DNA of 64,000 nucleotides from Paracraurococcus lichenis (GCF_030657435.1 NZ_JAUTWS010000020.1:51295-115294), one strand, 5' to 3'; shown: positions 40,224 through 49,841, numbered from the stretch's first letter. Translations and numbers: made by a program. The notes: generated by a model not told the origin, from the letters alone.

Positions 40224-41321
40224 GTGGTGCCCGCCGAAAGCCTGAAACCGGCCCTGCGTGCCGCCCTGCGCGCGCATGAGATCGGGAAGCAGAGCCCCTA
40301 TCGCCTGTTCTTCGCCGCCAAGGGGAAGAGCGGCGCGAGCTTCGGCTTCATGCAGGGCGACCTCGCGGCCGGCCAGGCGCGCGCGCAGGCGACCTTCCGG
40401 CAGGCGATGGCCAGGGCCGGCCTCCCCTCGGCGGTCATCGACAGCCTCGTCCGGCGGCTTTCGGTCCCGCTGATCACCAATCCGCTCGACAAGGCGGAGA
40501 CCGAGATGGTGAACGCGGCCCTGCTCGCCGGCCGCGACCTCGTCGATGCCATGGACGAGGACATCCTGCAGGAGGTCTACGACCGGCTGGACACCTGCCT
40601 CTCCAAGGCCCGGGCGGCCGGCCGCAGCATCGACCCGGAGGCGCAGGTCTACATCGCCCTCTGGATCAACATGACAGGCACGCCGACCAAGCTCCTGGCC
40701 TGGCTGGCGGGGCAGGATCCCGGCCTGATGACGCCGGTGCCGCAGCCGGGGACGGTCGTCGATCGCGACGCCATCCGCGCCTATCTCAAGGCGACCAACT
40801 ACTTCAGCGAGAATCCGAAGAACTTCGCCCATATGGAGGAGAGCGTGGCGGCCGGCACCGCGCTGCTCGGCGGCGACTCGCTGGCGCCCGCGGCGGCGGT
40901 CGTGGCCCCCTTCGCCGCCGCGGCGGCGGCGGGCGCCTGCTACACCTATGAGCAGGCGACCGGCCGCCTCCTCCTGACCGAAGGCGGGCAGAACGACCTG
41001 ATCGCCACGGGCTATTCCGGCTCGGAGGAGCATGGCGGCAAGAACAACCCGAAGGCGCAATGCCTGCAGGATGTCGGGCCGCTGCCGCGCGGCAGCTACA
41101 CCATCGGCGCGCCCCGCCCGGGACCGAGCCCCTTCAGCCTGCCGCTGACGCCGGACCCGGCCAACGACATGTGCGGCCGCAGCGCCTTCCTGATCCATGG
41201 CGATTCGATCGCCCGGCCGGGCACCGCCTCGCATGGCTGCATCATCCTGGACCGCGCGGCGCGCGAGCGGATCGCCGCCAGCGGGATCGACCGGCTGGTG
41301 GTGGTGGATCGCCTGGCCTGA
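40224..41321 (+). CDS. Two-domain protein with C-terminal DUF2778 (L,D-transpeptidase-like)
   Basis: A 365-residue protein without signal peptide. The N-terminal domain (about 1-185) starts with [21 protein letters not shown] and [15 protein letters not shown], which recalls peptidoglycan-hydrolase-type proteins, but I cannot name it. After a linker, the C-terminal 130 residues carry the DUF2778 pattern: [27 protein letters not shown], then FLIHGDS (His325) and SHGCIIL (His337, Cys339). These last two match the catalytic L,D-transpeptidase-like motif of Tlde1-type effectors that attack peptidoglycan. GTG start at 40224 or 40227, with GGGGAGG upstream. No adjacent immunity gene is obvious. Confidence 0.78.
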   Translation: MVPAESLKPALRAALRAHEIGKQSPYRLFFAAKGKSGASFGFMQGDLAAGQARAQATFRQAMARAGLPSAVIDSLVRRLSVPLITNPLDKAETEMVNAALLAGRDLVDAMDEDILQEVYDRLDTCLSKARAAGRSIDPEAQVYIALWINMTGTPTKLLAWLAGQDPGLMTPVPQPGTVVDRDAIRAYLKATNYFSENPKNFAHMEESVAAGTALLGGDSLAPAAAVVAPFAAAAAAGACYTYEQATGRLLLTEGGQNDLIATGYSGSEEHGGKNNPKAQCLQDVGPLPRGSYTIGAPRPGPSPFSLPLTPDPANDMCGRSAFLIHGDSIARPGTASHGCIILDRAARERIAASGIDRLVVVDRLA

Positions 41322-41385
41322 TCCCGCATGGCGGGCCCGCGGGCGCGACGCTTGCGGCCCGCCACCGGCTATGCTGCAAGGCGCC

Positions 41386-42981
41386 ATGAACGCGCCCGCC
41401 ACCGACACGCCCGCGGCCGCCCCGACCCCGGCCGGCCATGACCGCATCCTGATCCTCGACTTCGGCAGCCAGGTCACGCAGCTCATTGCGCGCCGGCTGC
41501 GGGAGAGCGGGGTCTATTGCGAGGTCTGGCCCTTCACCGCGACCGAGGACCGCATCCGCGCCTTCGCGCCCAGGGGCATCATCCTCTCGGGCGGCCCGGC
41601 CAGCGTGACCGAGGGCGCCTCGCCCCGCGCGCCGGACTATGTCTTCGCCTCCGGCCTGCCCGTGCTTGGCATCTGCTACGGCCAGCAGACCCTGGCGACG
41701 CAGCTTGGCGGCACGGTGGAGGGTGGCCATCCCGCCGAGTTCGGCCGCGCCCATGTGGAGGTGACCGGCGAATGCGCCATCACCCAGGGCATCTGGGCCA
41801 AGGGCGCGCGCGAGCAGGTCTGGATGTCGCATGGCGACCGCATCACCCGGCTGCCGGCCGGCTTCCGGGTGGTGGCGAGCAGCGAGGGCGCGCCCTTCGC
41901 GCTCATCGCCGACGATGCGCGGCACTACTACGGCACCATGTTCCATCCCGAGGTGGTGCACACCCCGCATGGCGGCGCGCTGCTGAAGAACTTCACCCAC
42001 CTCGTCTGCGGCTGCCGCGGCGACTGGACCATGGGCGCCTTCCGCGCCGAGGCCATCGCCCGCATCCGCGCCCAGGTCGGCACGGGCCGCGTGGTCTGCG
42101 GCCTCTCGGGCGGCGTCGATTCCAGCGTGGCGGCAGTCCTGATCCATGAGGCGATCGGCGACCAGCTCACCTGCATCTATGTCGACCACGGGCTGATGCG
42201 GGCGAACGAGTCGGAGCAGGTGGTCGGCACCTTCCGCGACCGCTTCAACATCCGGCTGATCCATCGCGACGCCTCCGACCTCTTCCTCGGCCAGCTCTCG
42301 GGCGTCTCCGACCCGGAGGTGAAGCGCAAGACCATCGGCCGGCTCTTCATCGAGGTCTTCGAGGAGGAGCAGGTCAGGCTCGGCGGCGCCGACTTCCTGG
42401 CGCAGGGCACGCTCTACCCGGACGTGATCGAGAGCGTCTCGGCGACCGGCGGTCCCTCCGTCACGATCAAGAGCCACCACAATGTCGGCGGCCTGCCGAG
42501 CCACATGCGCATGAAGCTGGTCGAGCCGCTGCGCGACCTCTTCAAGGACGAGGTGCGCGAACTCGGCCGCGAGCTCGGCATCCCCGAGGCGATCGTCGGC
42601 CGGCATCCCTTCCCGGGGCCGGGCCTCGCCATCCGCATCCCCGGCGAGGTGACGCGGGAGAAGGCCGACCTGCTGCGCAAGGTCGATACCATCTTCCTCG
42701 AGGAGATCCGCGCCGCCGGGCTCTACGACGCGATCTGGCAGGCCTTCGCCGTGCTGCTGCCGGTGCGCACCGTGGGCGTCATGGGCGATGGCCGGACCTA
42801 TGACCAGGCCTGCGCGCTGCGCGCGGTGACGAGCACCGATGGCATGACTGCCGATGTCTATCCCTTCGACATGGGCTTCCTCACCCGCGTCGCCGGCCGC
42901 ATCGTCAACGAGGTGCGCGGCATCAACCGCGTCACTTACGACATTACCAGCAAGCCGCCTGGCACCATCGAGTGGGAGTGA
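41386..42981 (+). CDS. guaA: GMP synthase (glutamine-hydrolysing)
   Basis: A 531-residue two-domain enzyme converting XMP to GMP. The N-terminal amidotransferase has Cys97 in [11 protein letters not shown] and [10 protein letters not shown]. The ATP-pyrophosphatase domain has the P-loop [12 protein letters not shown], and the C-terminal dimerisation domain ends in the conserved [17 protein letters not shown] at 41386 preferred to 41371, as the sequence before it looks more like a ribosome binding site. Confidence 0.97.
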   Translation: MNAPATDTPAAAPTPAGHDRILILDFGSQVTQLIARRLRESGVYCEVWPFTATEDRIRAFAPRGIILSGGPASVTEGASPRAPDYVFASGLPVLGICYGQQTLATQLGGTVEGGHPAEFGRAHVEVTGECAITQGIWAKGAREQVWMSHGDRITRLPAGFRVVASSEGAPFALIADDARHYYGTMFHPEVVHTPHGGALLKNFTHLVCGCRGDWTMGAFRAEAIARIRAQVGTGRVVCGLSGGVDSSVAAVLIHEAIGDQLTCIYVDHGLMRANESEQVVGTFRDRFNIRLIHRDASDLFLGQLSGVSDPEVKRKTIGRLFIEVFEEEQVRLGGADFLAQGTLYPDVIESVSATGGPSVTIKSHHNVGGLPSHMRMKLVEPLRDLFKDEVRELGRELGIPEAIVGRHPFPGPGLAIRIPGEVTREKADLLRKVDTIFLEEIRAAGLYDAIWQAFAVLLPVRTVGVMGDGRTYDQACALRAVTSTDGMTADVYPFDMGFLTRVAGRIVNEVRGINRVTYDITSKPPGTIEWE

Positions 42982-42987
42982 GGGCGC

Positions 42988-43338
42988 GTGGCCGTCACCA
43001 TCCACGGCATCAAGGCCTGCGACACCATGAAGAAGGCGCGCGCCTGGCTGGACGTCGCCGGCATCGACTACGCCTTCCACGACTACAAGGCGCAGGGCAT
43101 CGAGGAGGCGGTGCTCCGCCGCTGGGCCGCGCAGGTCGGCTGGGAGGCGCTGCTGAACCGCGCCGGCACCACCTTCCGCAAGCTGCCCGAATCGGCGTGC
43201 GAGGGGCTGGACGAGGCGAGGGCGATCGCCCTGATGCTGGCGCAGCCCTCCATGATCAAGCGGCCGGTGCTGGAGGTGGACGGCGCCTTGCTGGTCGGCT
43301 TCCGGCCGGAGATCTACGCTGAGCGCTTCGGCCGCTGA
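42988..43338 (+). CDS. ArsC/Spx-family reductase-like protein (YffB type)
   Basis: A 116-residue thioredoxin-fold protein. A single N-terminal cysteine in IHGIKACDTMKKARAWL and FHDYKAQGIEEAVLRRW place it in the YffB branch. Family members may act as glutathione-dependent thiol reductases rather than arsenate reductases. The GTG at 42988 is the start, 6 bases after guaA. Ends back-to-back with the convergent DUF2461 gene. Confidence 0.9.
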   Translation: MAVTIHGIKACDTMKKARAWLDVAGIDYAFHDYKAQGIEEAVLRRWAAQVGWEALLNRAGTTFRKLPESACEGLDEARAIALMLAQPSMIKRPVLEVDGALLVGFRPEIYAERFGR

Positions 43339-44052
43339 TCAGGCGTCGATCGCGCCCCAGCCGAATTTCAGCAGCGGCAGCGCATCGACGGCGAACTCGG
43401 CGATGACCTCGGGCAGGTCGGCGCGTACCACCGCAGCCTCCGGCAGCGCGCGCCGCACCGTGAGCGATCGGCAGCGCAGGGCCTCCCGCAGCACCGGCTC
43501 CTCCACCGCCTCGTAGCCGCGTGGCGGGCGCTTCAGCGCCTCCTCGTCCGGCGAGAGCGCCAGGCCCTTCGCCGCCAATGCCGCCAGCATGCGCCTGAAT
43601 GCCGCGGGCCTGTCCGCGATCGCGTGGCGGATGGCGTCCAGCGCCCTGGGCTCCGGCCGCCAGAAGCCGGCCGCGGTGAAGCAGCCCAGCGGGTCGATAT
43701 GGATGTAGAGCAGGCCGGGGCTCAGCCGGCCGCCGTCGCGCGTCAGCGTCGCGCCGCAATGCGTCTTGTAGGGCTGCTTGTCCCTCGAGAAGCGGACGTC
43801 GCGGTGGATGCGGAAGATGGCCCGTTGCGGGTCGCCGCGCAGCGGGATGCGCCGGCGCGCCAGCGCCTCCGCCACCGCGGCCACCAGCGAGGCCATGGGC
43901 TCGCGCACCTCCGCCTCGTGGATGTCCCGGTTCGCCTGGAACCACTCGCGCGTCTGCTCCCGCGCCAGGTCGCGCAGGAAGGCAAAGGCGGCCGGCGCGA
44001 ATCCTGCGAAGGGGGGTGGGGGAGGGACCATCTCCGCTGCCGCGCCGCGCAT
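43339..44052 (-). CDS. DUF2461 family protein
   Basis: A 237-residue member of DUF2461 (TIGR02453). Hallmarks: PFAGFAPAAFAFLRDLAREQ and REWFQANRDIHEAEV at the N terminus, then IFRIHRDVRFSRDKQPYKTH and YIHIDPLGCFTAAGFWRPEP. Function unknown. Start at 44052 chosen for the GGGAGG eight bases upstream; an ATG 7 codons in is less well placed. Its stop codon is directly adjacent to that of the convergent gene (TGATCA). Confidence 0.9.
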   Translation of the reverse strand: MRGAAAEMVPPPPPFAGFAPAAFAFLRDLAREQTREWFQANRDIHEAEVREPMASLVAAVAEALARRRIPLRGDPQRAIFRIHRDVRFSRDKQPYKTHCGATLTRDGGRLSPGLLYIHIDPLGCFTAAGFWRPEPRALDAIRHAIADRPAAFRRMLAALAAKGLALSPDEEALKRPPRGYEAVEEPVLREALRCRSLTVRRALPEAAVVRADLPEVIAEFAVDALPLLKFGWGAIDA

Positions 44053-44125
44053 GCGCCAGGCCTCCCGATGGTGAAGCGGGCGCAACAATTAGCGCGTGCT
44101 GCGGCCGGCTGTCCAGGACCGCCGG

Positions 44126-44156
44126 CCGGGGTGCGGCAGGAGCCGCCGCACCCCGG
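44126..44156 (-). terminator. Hairpin downstream of the GH16 gene
   Basis: CCGGGGTGCGGC / GCCGCACCCCGG, a perfect 12-bp inverted repeat with a 7-base loop, 15 bases after the GH16 stop codon. There is no clear T-run. Confidence 0.6.
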
Positions 44157-44170
44157 ACCCGGCCGAGGCA

Positions 44171-45058
44171 TCACGCCCAGACGGCATCCGTACCGTGCCA
44201 CGACCAGGCGCCGTGCCTGCCCTGCCACGACCAGGACGGCGCGGACCAATTGCTTGCGTCGGCATCGATGCTGTCGTTGATCGTGTCCTGCGGGGCAGCC
44301 GTGTCCTCGCCGGACGCGGGTGCGACGGTCGCGGTCTCCGCGCCATCCGCACTCGTCTGGTCCGCCGCGGCCGGAGTCTCCGCGTCGAGGCTGAAGCGCG
44401 TCGCATCCTCCGTGCCGGTTGGCGGCTCGGAACGGTCCAGGCTGGCGGCCTCGGTCCCGGCGCTGCCCTGCTCGACCGTCTCGGCTGCCACGCCGGCGCC
44501 GCCTGAGGCGTGGTAGGAAACCTCGTAGACCGTGATCGCGGTGTTCGGGTTGGTGTTCATGATGCTGATGGTCATGTTCACGCCGCCATGGTCGTAGTCG
44601 CGGGCGACGTGGTCGGTGAAGCTGCCCCAGCTCCGGCCATCGACATAGAAGGTGACGCTGCCCGGCTCCCAATCGAGCGAATAGGTATGCACCCGGGATT
44701 CGTCGATGCCGTCGTAGTATTGGGATGCATAGGCATCGCGGCCGTTCCCGCCCTGCCAGTGCAGGGTGCCGTAGGGAATGCCACCGACGATCTCGATGAG
44801 GTCCATCTCCGGGCCCGGCCAGACATCGTCGCCCGGCCAGAGCAGGCCCGCGGATCCCTGCACATTGCCGTCGAGCTTGGCGACGATCGTGTAGGTGCCA
44901 TAGCCATGCCCGGCCGCGGCGCCCCAGGGCCTCTCCATGATGCCGCTGACGCCGCTGACCGTGACCTGCCCCGGGATGCTGGTATCGATGCCGCTGCCCC
45001 AACGGTTGGTCAGCGCGCCTATGCCGGAATCGAAGCTTTCGAAGAAATCGCTGCTCAT
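44171..45058 (-). CDS. Glycoside hydrolase family 16 protein
   Basis: A 295-residue protein. The GH16 catalytic motif EMDLIE (Glu84, Asp86, Glu89) is in the middle of PGPEMDLIEIVGGIPYGTLHW, with SLDWEPGSVTFYVDGRSW and the jelly-roll pattern after it. GH16 enzymes cut beta-1,3/1,4-glucans and similar polysaccharides. There is no N-terminal signal peptide. Residues 185-275 are acidic and low-complexity, and the last 20 are tryptophan-rich (SWSWQGRHGAWSWHG). This fits export by a type I system, although no exporter is in the window. ATG at 45058 with AGGAG upstream. Confidence 0.88.
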   Translation of the reverse strand: MSSDFFESFDSGIGALTNRWGSGIDTSIPGQVTVSGVSGIMERPWGAAAGHGYGTYTIVAKLDGNVQGSAGLLWPGDDVWPGPEMDLIEIVGGIPYGTLHWQGGNGRDAYASQYYDGIDESRVHTYSLDWEPGSVTFYVDGRSWGSFTDHVARDYDHGGVNMTISIMNTNPNTAITVYEVSYHASGGAGVAAETVEQGSAGTEAASLDRSEPPTGTEDATRFSLDAETPAAADQTSADGAETATVAPASGEDTAAPQDTINDSIDADASNWSAPSWSWQGRHGAWSWHGTDAVWA

Positions 45059-45394
45059 GGAACGGTCTCCTGTTGTGGGCAGCCCGGAACGAGGGCGTCG
45101 CGACCGATCCCGTGCCCTTGCACGCAAGCGCCCACGTCCCGGGGGCCATGCGGCCCCGGTCCCCCGATCCTGCCCAGGCGCGCCAGCGAAAGCGCCAGCG
45201 GCCATCCCCGTTACCAATTCGGTGTCGAACCGCGCAAGGATTGAATAAAATATACATTTCTGTTCCAAAAATGTGAGGATGGTACGACATGGGAGCCGCG
45301 TGCCGGAATTCCGTGGCACGGCCGGTGCAGGGCTTCCGCCCGTGTCGTACCGGCCGCAGCCGCGACGGCACCTGCAGGGAAGAGGGAGAAGAAC
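45059..45394. other. Divergent promoter region with AT-rich patch
   Basis: 336 bases between the divergent GH16 and binding-protein genes. A distinctly AT-rich patch at 45236-45282 (TTGAATAAAATATACATTT) could provide -10 elements in either direction. No gene or repeat seen. Confidence 0.5.
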
Positions 45395-46423
45395 GTGATG
45401 CAGCATCTGGCCGGACGCGCCGCCCTGGCGCTCCTCGGACTGGCGGCCTCCGCCATGGCGGCGCTGGCGCAGCCCGCACCCGATACCATCGGCGCCATCC
45501 GCGCCCGCGGGCAGCTCGTCTGCGGCGTCTCGATCAATGCGGTCGGCTTCGCGCTGCCGGACGCGCGCGGCAACTATACCGGGCTCGACGTCGATACCTG
45601 CCGCGCGGTCGCCGCCGCGATCCTCGGCGATGCGGGCAAGGTGAAATTCGTCCCCACCACCTCCCAGGTGCGCTTCACCGCGCTGCAATCGGGCGAGGTA
45701 GACATGCTGGCCCGCAACACGACCTGGACCCTGGGACGGGAGGCGCAGCTCGGCCTCGCCTTCGCCTCGGTCAATTTCTACGACGGCCAGGGCTTCATGG
45801 TGAAGCAGTCGCTCGGCGTGAAGAGCGCGAAGGAGCTGGACGGCGCCACGGTCTGCGTGCAGCCCGGCACGACGACGGAGCTGAACCTCGCGGATTTCTT
45901 CCGCGCCAACCGGATGCGCCTGACGCCTGTCGTGATCGAGCAGCCCGAGGAGATCCGCCAGGCCTTCCGCAGCGGCCGCTGCGACGCCTATACCAACGAT
46001 GCCTCCTCGCTCGCCTCCTTCCGCGCGGCCGAGGGCCGGGAGGGCGAGCAGTATCTCCTGCTGCCCGAGATCATCTCGAAGGAACCGCTCGGCGCGGTGG
46101 TGCGCAAGGGCGACTGGCGCTTCTTCGACGTGGTGCGCTGGAGCCACTTCGCCATGGTGACGGCGGAGGAGCACGGCATCACCAGCCGCAACATCGACGG
46201 CTTCATGGCCAGCACCAATCCGGACATCCAGCGCCTGCTCGGCAAATCCGGCGATTTCGGCAAGGCGATGGGGCTCGAGAACGACTGGGCGGTGAAGATC
46301 ATCCGCCAGGTCGGCAATTTCGGCGAGATCTGGGAGCGGAACATCACGCCCATGGGCGTGCCGCGCGGCATCAACGAGCTCTGGACCAGGGGCGGCCTGC
46401 AATACGCCCCGCCGATCCGCTGA
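45395..46423 (+). CDS. Amino acid ABC transporter substrate-binding protein, AapJ-like
   Basis: A 342-residue periplasmic binding protein. The signal peptide ends at about residue 26 (AASAMAALAQP). IRARGQLVCGVSINAVGFALPDARG and YTGLDVDTCRAVAAAILGD belong to the solute-binding protein family 3, and the C terminus (FGEIWERNITPMGVPRGIN) is close to AapJ, the general L-amino acid binding protein. No permease or ATPase genes are adjacent, so it is an orphan here. The start at 45395 (MMQHL) has GGGAAGAGGGAGAAG upstream. Confidence 0.9.
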   Translation: MMQHLAGRAALALLGLAASAMAALAQPAPDTIGAIRARGQLVCGVSINAVGFALPDARGNYTGLDVDTCRAVAAAILGDAGKVKFVPTTSQVRFTALQSGEVDMLARNTTWTLGREAQLGLAFASVNFYDGQGFMVKQSLGVKSAKELDGATVCVQPGTTTELNLADFFRANRMRLTPVVIEQPEEIRQAFRSGRCDAYTNDASSLASFRAAEGREGEQYLLLPEIISKEPLGAVVRKGDWRFFDVVRWSHFAMVTAEEHGITSRNIDGFMASTNPDIQRLLGKSGDFGKAMGLENDWAVKIIRQVGNFGEIWERNITPMGVPRGINELWTRGGLQYAPPIR

Positions 46424-46586
46424 GCGCCTGCCGGCGCCCATCGGGCCGGCGCGCGGCAGGCGGCGGTCGCCATCGCCGGGCTTGAGGGTGCATGCTGTGC
46501 CCCGACCTGCCGGCAAGGCCGGGCCGCCTGCCCGGCCTTGCCGCAGGCACGCAACCGGGCCGCCGTTCCGGCGCGAGGGGCGCATC

Positions 46587-47723
46587 ATGCACTGGTCCTT
46601 TCCCATCCTCGTGGTGCGCGGCACGGTCGTCCGCATCCACCTGACCTTCCTGCTCTTCCTCCTCTGGATCGGCTGGGCGAATTACCGCCAGGGCGGGCCG
46701 CAGGCCGCGACGGAGAGCGTGGTCTTCCTGCTGCTGCTCTTCCTCTGCGTGCTGCTGCACGAGTTCGGCCATGTCTTCGCCGCCCGGCGCTACGGCGTGC
46801 AGACGCCCGACATCACCCTGCTGCCGATCGGCGGCGTGGCGCGGCTGGAACGCATCCCGGAGAAACCCTCGGAGGAGCTGGTCGTGGCGCTCGCCGGGCC
46901 GGCGGTGAACGTGGTGATCGCGGCGCTGCTCTTCCTGGCGATCGGCGGCCTGCCTTCGGAGGCGGCGACGGAGCTGCAGGACCCTCGCACCGGCATCCTG
47001 GAGCGGCTGGCGACGGTCAATGTCTTCCTGGTGCTGTTCAACCTGATCCCCGCCTTCCCGATGGATGGCGGGCGGGTGCTGCGGGCGCTGCTGGCCTGGC
47101 GCATGGGCTATGCCCGGGCGACGGCGACCGCGGCGGCGGTGGGACAGGCGGTCGCCTTCGGGCTCGGCATCCTCGGCCTCTTCGGCAGCCCGATGCTGCT
47201 CTTCATCGCCGTCTTCGTCTGGCTCGGCGCCGCCGGCGAGAGCCAGGCGGTGCAGCAGCGGGAGGGCATGCGCGGCCTCTCGGTCGCCGAGGCCATGGTG
47301 ACGCGCTTCGACCGGCTCCCGCCGGGGAGTGTCGTGCAGGACGCGGTGCGCGGCCTGATCCGCACCACGCAGCACGAGTTCCCGGTGGTGGCGGAGGACG
47401 GCAGGCTGCTCGGCGTGCTGACGCGCGACTGCCTGCTGCGCGCCCTGCACGACCATGGCGGCGATTGGCCGGTGACGGAGGCCATGCGCACCGACATCCC
47501 CGTGGTGCCGCAGCGCCAGCCGCTGGAGGAGGCGATGCGCGAGATGCAGGCGCGCGGCCTGCCGGTGCTGGGCGTGGCGGACGAGCTGGGCCGGCTGGTC
47601 GGGCTGCTGACGCCCGAGAACATCGGCGAGATGATGCTGGTCCGCGCCGCCCAGCCCGCGGGCGCCGAGGCCTGGCCCGAGGGCGGCCGCCGCAATCCCT
47701 GGGGCACGCGGCCGGTGGCTTGA
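46587..47723 (+). CDS. Site-2 protease family metalloprotease with CBS domains
   Basis: A 378-residue membrane protease of the Rip3 type. There are several membrane segments in the first 220 residues; the zinc motif HEFGH is at residues 58-62 and the third ligand is in NLIPAFPMDGGRVLR near residue 160. The C-terminal part carries two CBS domains (SVAEAMVTRFDRLPPG to FPVVAEDGRLLGVLT, and VTEAMRTDIPVVPQR to LPVLGVADELGRLVGLLT). These probably sense nucleotides and regulate activity. The start at 46587 is chosen at the first membrane segment; a longer TTG reading is unlikely. Confidence 0.9.
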   Translation: MHWSFPILVVRGTVVRIHLTFLLFLLWIGWANYRQGGPQAATESVVFLLLLFLCVLLHEFGHVFAARRYGVQTPDITLLPIGGVARLERIPEKPSEELVVALAGPAVNVVIAALLFLAIGGLPSEAATELQDPRTGILERLATVNVFLVLFNLIPAFPMDGGRVLRALLAWRMGYARATATAAAVGQAVAFGLGILGLFGSPMLLFIAVFVWLGAAGESQAVQQREGMRGLSVAEAMVTRFDRLPPGSVVQDAVRGLIRTTQHEFPVVAEDGRLLGVLTRDCLLRALHDHGGDWPVTEAMRTDIPVVPQRQPLEEAMREMQARGLPVLGVADELGRLVGLLTPENIGEMMLVRAAQPAGAEAWPEGGRRNPWGTRPVA

Positions 47724-47773
47724 CGCCGGCGGCAGGGCGGGCAGCCTTGGCGCCTTCTGCGGAGTTCCCCGTG

Positions 47774-49060
47774 ATGCCCGATGCCGCGCTGCTCGCCCGC
47801 CTGTCCGAGGCGGTGGAGGCCAATTTCGAGACCGAGGTCGCCTTCCTCGCCGACCTCGTCCGCTTCCCCTCCACCCGCGGCAACGAGGCGCCGCTGCAGG
47901 ACTGGATGGCGCGCCAGCTCGCGGCGCGGGGCTATGGCGTCGACCGCTATACGCTGGCCGATGTGCCGCTCGCCCAGCACCCGAAGGCGAGCCCGATGGT
48001 CGAGGCCGACCCGGCGAAGTCGGTGCAGGTGGTAGCGACCCACCGCGCCGCGAATCCCACGGGCCGCAGCCTGATCCTGCAGGGCCATATCGACGTGGTG
48101 CCGGAAGGGCCGGTGGAGATGTGGACCCATCCGCCCTATGGCGCTGTCATCCGCGACGGCTGGATGTATGGCCGCGGCGCGCATGACATGAAGTCGGGCG
48201 TCGCCGCCATGGTCTTCGCCATGGACGCGCTGCGGAAAGCCGGCCTCGCGCCCGCGGCCGACGTGCATATCCAGACCGTGACGGAGGAGGAGAGCACCGG
48301 CAACGGCGCGCTCTCGACTCTCGTGCGCGGCTACCGTGCCGATGCCGCGCTGGTGCCGGAGCCGACGGGCGGCACCATCACCCGCGCGCATACCGGCACG
48401 CTCTGGTTCCGCATCGCCGTCCGCGGCGTGCCGGTGCATGTCGCCTATGCCCAGACCGGCACCAACGCGATCCTCTCCGCCTACCACCTGATCCAGGCGC
48501 TGCAGGGGCACACGCAGCGGATCAACGAGGAGGCGCGGAAGCATCCCTGGTACAAGGACATCGAATCGCCGCTGAAGTTCAACCCGGGCATCATCCGCGG
48601 CGGCGACTGGGCGAGCAGCACGCCCGCCTGGTGCGAGGTGGATTGCCGCATCGGCCTGCTGCCCGGCACCGACGTGGCGGAGGCGCAGGCGGCCGTCGAG
48701 CGCTGCATCGCCGAAGCGGCGAAGGGCGACAATTTCCTCGCCAACAACCCGCCCTCCGTCACCTGGCACGGCTTCCTGGCCGATGGCTACGTGCTGGAGC
48801 CGGGGACGGAGGCCGAGGCGGTGCTGGCCGCGGCGCATGCCCAGGTCTACGGCGAGGACATGCCGGCGCGCATCACCACGGCGGTGAACGACACGCGCTT
48901 CTACGGCCTCTATTTCGGCATCCCCGGCCTCTGCTACGGCCCGAAGGGGGAGGGGGCGCATGCCTTCGACGAGCGGACCGAACTGGCGCATTTGAAGAAG
49001 ACGACGCTGGCCATCGCCGCCTTCATCGCGGACTGGTGCGGCACGCGACCGATCGGCTGA
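47774..49060 (+). CDS. M20 family peptidase / ArgE-DapE type deacylase
   Basis: A 428-residue zinc-dependent amidohydrolase. Metal ligands and catalytic residues: the histidine in LILQGHIDVVPEGP, the aspartate in GRGAHDMKSGVAAM, TEEESTGNGAL with the catalytic and bridging glutamates, and the final histidine in KGEGAHAFDERTEL. The dimerisation domain lies between. Substrates in the family include acetylornithine and succinyl-diaminopimelate; not determinable here. ATG at 47774. Confidence 0.9.
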   Translation: MPDAALLARLSEAVEANFETEVAFLADLVRFPSTRGNEAPLQDWMARQLAARGYGVDRYTLADVPLAQHPKASPMVEADPAKSVQVVATHRAANPTGRSLILQGHIDVVPEGPVEMWTHPPYGAVIRDGWMYGRGAHDMKSGVAAMVFAMDALRKAGLAPAADVHIQTVTEEESTGNGALSTLVRGYRADAALVPEPTGGTITRAHTGTLWFRIAVRGVPVHVAYAQTGTNAILSAYHLIQALQGHTQRINEEARKHPWYKDIESPLKFNPGIIRGGDWASSTPAWCEVDCRIGLLPGTDVAEAQAAVERCIAEAAKGDNFLANNPPSVTWHGFLADGYVLEPGTEAEAVLAAAHAQVYGEDMPARITTAVNDTRFYGLYFGIPGLCYGPKGEGAHAFDERTELAHLKKTTLAIAAFIADWCGTRPIG

Positions 49061-49105
49061 GGGCCTTGCCCCGACCCCGGCCGGGATGACAAGGAGGCGG
49101 CCCCG

Positions 49106-49483
49106 ATGAGGAGTGACCGCATGACCGCGTCCCGCGCAGCGGCCGCCGCGCTGGCCGCCCTGCTGCTGACCGCCCCCGGCATGGCGGCGGCGCAGCCGTC
49201 GCAGCCGCAGGGCCAGCCCGCGCCGCGGGCCGGCGCCACCGCCCGGCCGAATGCCGGGCTCGCCGGGCCGGGCCTGGCGCCGCTGCAGACCGAACCCGGC
49301 GATGTCTGGGCGGAGGTGCGGAGCTGGACGGAGAAGCGCGGCCGGCCGGCCGCGGCGGCCCCGTCCGCGCCGGCCCCGAAGGCGCGCCGGGCGGAAGCCT
49401 GCCCGGCCGGCACCCCGGCGGACGACCCTGCCTGCGCGCCGCGCCCGGCCCGCCGGCGGCCCTCGGGTCAGACGCCGGGATAG
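49106..49483 (+). CDS. Small exported protein of unknown function
   Basis: A 125-residue protein with a signal peptide (RAAAAALAALLLTAPGMAAAQ) and a proline/alanine/arginine-rich mature part. It contains two cysteines (EACPAGTPADDPACAP) that could form a disulfide. Probably disordered. A second possible start is at 49121. No family recognised. Confidence 0.6.
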   Translation: MRSDRMTASRAAAAALAALLLTAPGMAAAQPSQPQGQPAPRAGATARPNAGLAGPGLAPLQTEPGDVWAEVRSWTEKRGRPAAAAPSAPAPKARRAEACPAGTPADDPACAPRPARRRPSGQTPG

Positions 49484-49841
49484 GACGGGGCCGCGGCGGC
49501 CCGCAGGGCCGGCCTGTCCGGCCCGGATCCGGTCGCCGCCGCGCGATTCGGCCGCGGCCGGCCGCACCGCATTGCGCGGACTCGCGCGACATCAACGAGT
49601 CCGCAAGACCGATCTGTGACAGCCCTCGGGGACGGTCCGGCCGCCGCGCCGTGCCGGTCCCTGGCCGCGTCCGGAACCATCTTGACGCATGGCGCCCCCG
49701 CATCGCCTAATGCAAGAACACAACACGAACATCGACGGATTGCCGGCCTTTCCGCCCGCGGGCGATTTTCTGCAACCGGACACTTGATGTGGTGTTAAGC
49801 TGGCTCTCTCGCTCCAACATCTTGTGTGGGAACACTCCGAT
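49484..49841. other. Intergenic region upstream of nrdA
   Basis: 358 bases with no convincing gene. The 3' half (49700-49841) is AT-richer and should hold the nrdA promoter. No vitamin B12 riboswitch was recognised. Confidence 0.5.
49780..49829 (+). promoter_or_regulatory. Possible pair of NrdR boxes upstream of nrdA
   Basis: Two imperfect 16-bp palindromes, ACACTTGATGTGGTGT (49780) and CCAACATCTTGTGTGG (49814), lie 34 bases apart, about three helical turns. NrdR boxes have the outline ACAC-N8-GTGT and usually occur as spaced pairs before ribonucleotide reductase genes. The match is only moderate. Confidence 0.35.

Noticed and set aside
45395..46423. A complete amino acid ABC transport operon
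   Set aside because: Only the binding protein is present; the downstream gene is a site-2 protease, not a permease.
49484..49841. A cobalamin riboswitch and a class II (NrdJ) identity for the reductase
   Set aside because: No B12-box motif. The protein has the class I NLCSE and YY motifs and lacks the long class II C terminus.
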